Shown in pieces: positions 63,240 through 64,000 of a stretch of DNA of 64,000 nt. Made by a program: the position numbers and the translations under genes. Origin of the DNA: Dioscorea cayenensis subsp. rotundata. Its lineage: Eukaryota > Streptophyta > Magnoliopsida > Dioscoreales > Dioscoreaceae. Numbering within the stretch: the stretch's first letter is position 1; every line of letters starts with the position of its first letter. The notes beneath the pieces are model-generated. The model was not told the DNA's origin, did no database searches, and was given only the letters and a program-made list of their open reading frames with translations. The stretch is from contig NC_052484.1 of assembly GCF_009730915.1 (NCBI RefSeq), positions 3,004,054 through 3,068,053 of the forward strand. The letters run 5' to 3'.

Positions 63240-64000
63240 CCCCATGCCAGAAGATAAAAAAAATTTAAATAATGTGTCATCTTATGTTCTTACCAACCGT
63301 CGGATGGATTTTATCTACATCAACACCATTGGATTTGAATTCGGTATGCCAGGCACCAACACTGACATAAATGTTTTGGAGTCTTCAAATTTACTCTCCA
63401 ATCTAACACAATGTATTGCTCCTCCTGTTCATTACGCCATCCAAGAAAATGAGTATTATGTGAGATATTATTTAACTGATAACATTAGTGGTGTCAAACG
63501 GGTCGTGCCGGCCCAGGCCCGGCCCGGCAAGAGTTGGATATTCAATCCCAACATGGCCCGACACACCAAATGCAAGTTTTTCCTTTTTTTTTTTTTATTT
63601 TTTTGGTATATTTTTTGTTTTTTTAGTCAATAAGTCTTTTAGTTCTATGTTTTTGAATTTTAAGATATTTTTTATATTTTTGAGCAATTTTAGGGTATTT
63701 TTTTATATTTTTGGGGTTTAAAATAAAAATATAATATAACTGAGCCGGGCCACGTGCTGGGCCGACCTTGGAGGTTGGCGGGCTGTGCCGACCCGGCATG
63801 ATTTCTAGACGGGCCGTACCGGCCTGAGCACGCATAGTGCGTGGGCCGTAGTGGGCCCGGGCCGTGCCGACCCATTTGACACCACTAGATAACATATATC
63901 CAAGATTGTCTATTATTGTACAAACTATTCATCAACCACAAATGCCTAAGAAAAAAATATTTTGCAATGAGATAAAAGGCATGCAGAAAAGACGTCGAGA
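63240..64000 (+). pseudogene. PIF/Harbinger transposase fragment, interrupted by a hAT-like MITE and running off the window
   Basis: Plus-strand EFGMPGTNTDINVLESSNL, then CIAPPVHYAIQENEYYVRYYLTDNI up to 63485, continuing after the MITE as DNIYPRLSTIVQTIHQ. This is the DDE region of plant Harbinger transposases (family pattern GMPGSNNDINVLDRS … YYLADGIYP). The N-terminal part is missing or degraded before about 63320. Near 63968 the frame shifts before the expected Cys-Arg-Lys-Asp-Val block. Divergent orientation to ORF1 is typical of these elements. Confidence 0.85.
63486..63887. mobile_element. hAT-like MITE inserted in the Harbinger transposase
   Basis: Long inverted ends: TAGTGGTGTCAAACGGGTCG on the left and CGACCCATTTGACACCACTA on the right. 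The perfect 8-bp duplication GATAACAT flanks it (63478-63485, 63888-63895). The ends are GC-rich (GCCGGCCCAGGCCCGGCCCGG); the core is T-rich. 402 bp, no coding capacity. Confidence 0.92.

Overview
This is plant nuclear DNA. The genes carry many GT-AG introns, the intergenic DNA is very AT-rich and full of microsatellites, and there are plant cell-wall genes and plant-type transposable elements. Several first exons are GC-rich while their introns and flanks are AT-rich (beta-xylosidase, MCU), which hints at a monocot, but I cannot name the species. Positions 48448-49447 are exactly 1000 N, so this is a draft scaffold.

I can rebuild six host genes with consistent exon phases. They are a UTP4/Cirhin WD40 protein of the U3 small-subunit processome (335-5464, +, 11 exons); a GH3 beta-D-xylosidase of the BXL6 type (8413-12744, -, 6 exons); a mitochondrial calcium uniporter MCU (17093-18688, -, 2 exons, carrying a one-base frameshift); an alpha-expansin (34464-37233, -, 3 exons); an RMA-type membrane-anchored RING E3 ligase (50000-50656, -, with an inferred 5' UTR intron); and a class C GH9 endoglucanase with CBM49 (54238-57313, -, 11 exons). 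Three of the six act on cell-wall polysaccharides, but they are separated by long repeat tracts and nothing shows co-regulation.

The rest is mostly mobile DNA. From left to right: an endogenous-pararetrovirus-like fragment between inverted promoter/leader repeats (6.2-7.7 kb); a Tourist-like MITE (13.6-14.3 kb); a CpG-rich island of unknown origin with internal repeats (20.9-21.4 kb); a 6.9-kb Mutator-like element with ~0.5-kb inverted repeats and a perfect 10-bp target duplication (25.4-32.3 kb); non-autonomous hAT-like elements at 22.0, 38.3, 44.5 and 63.5 kb; a Copia retrotransposon with both LTRs and a 5-bp duplication, nested in a CACTA-like end and itself split by a hAT-like element (40.7-46.3 kb); a BED/hAT transposase pseudogene running into the gap (47.1-48.4 kb); a hAT C-terminal fragment (~60.0 kb); a duplicated LTR-like repeat (60.4-61.9 kb); and a PIF/Harbinger gene pair at the right edge.

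The most unusual pattern is that three separate genes carry tandem duplications that include an exon edge or a whole exon. In BXL6 intron 1, about ten ~127-bp units each hold a decayed end of exon 1 plus its splice donor. In expansin intron 2, the end of exon 2 and its donor are duplicated. In the endoglucanase, a 45-bp linker exon is duplicated and both copies stay in frame. Separately, the MCU gene and several transposon ORFs are each out of frame by one extra base in an A/T run, which could be real decay or an assembly artefact.
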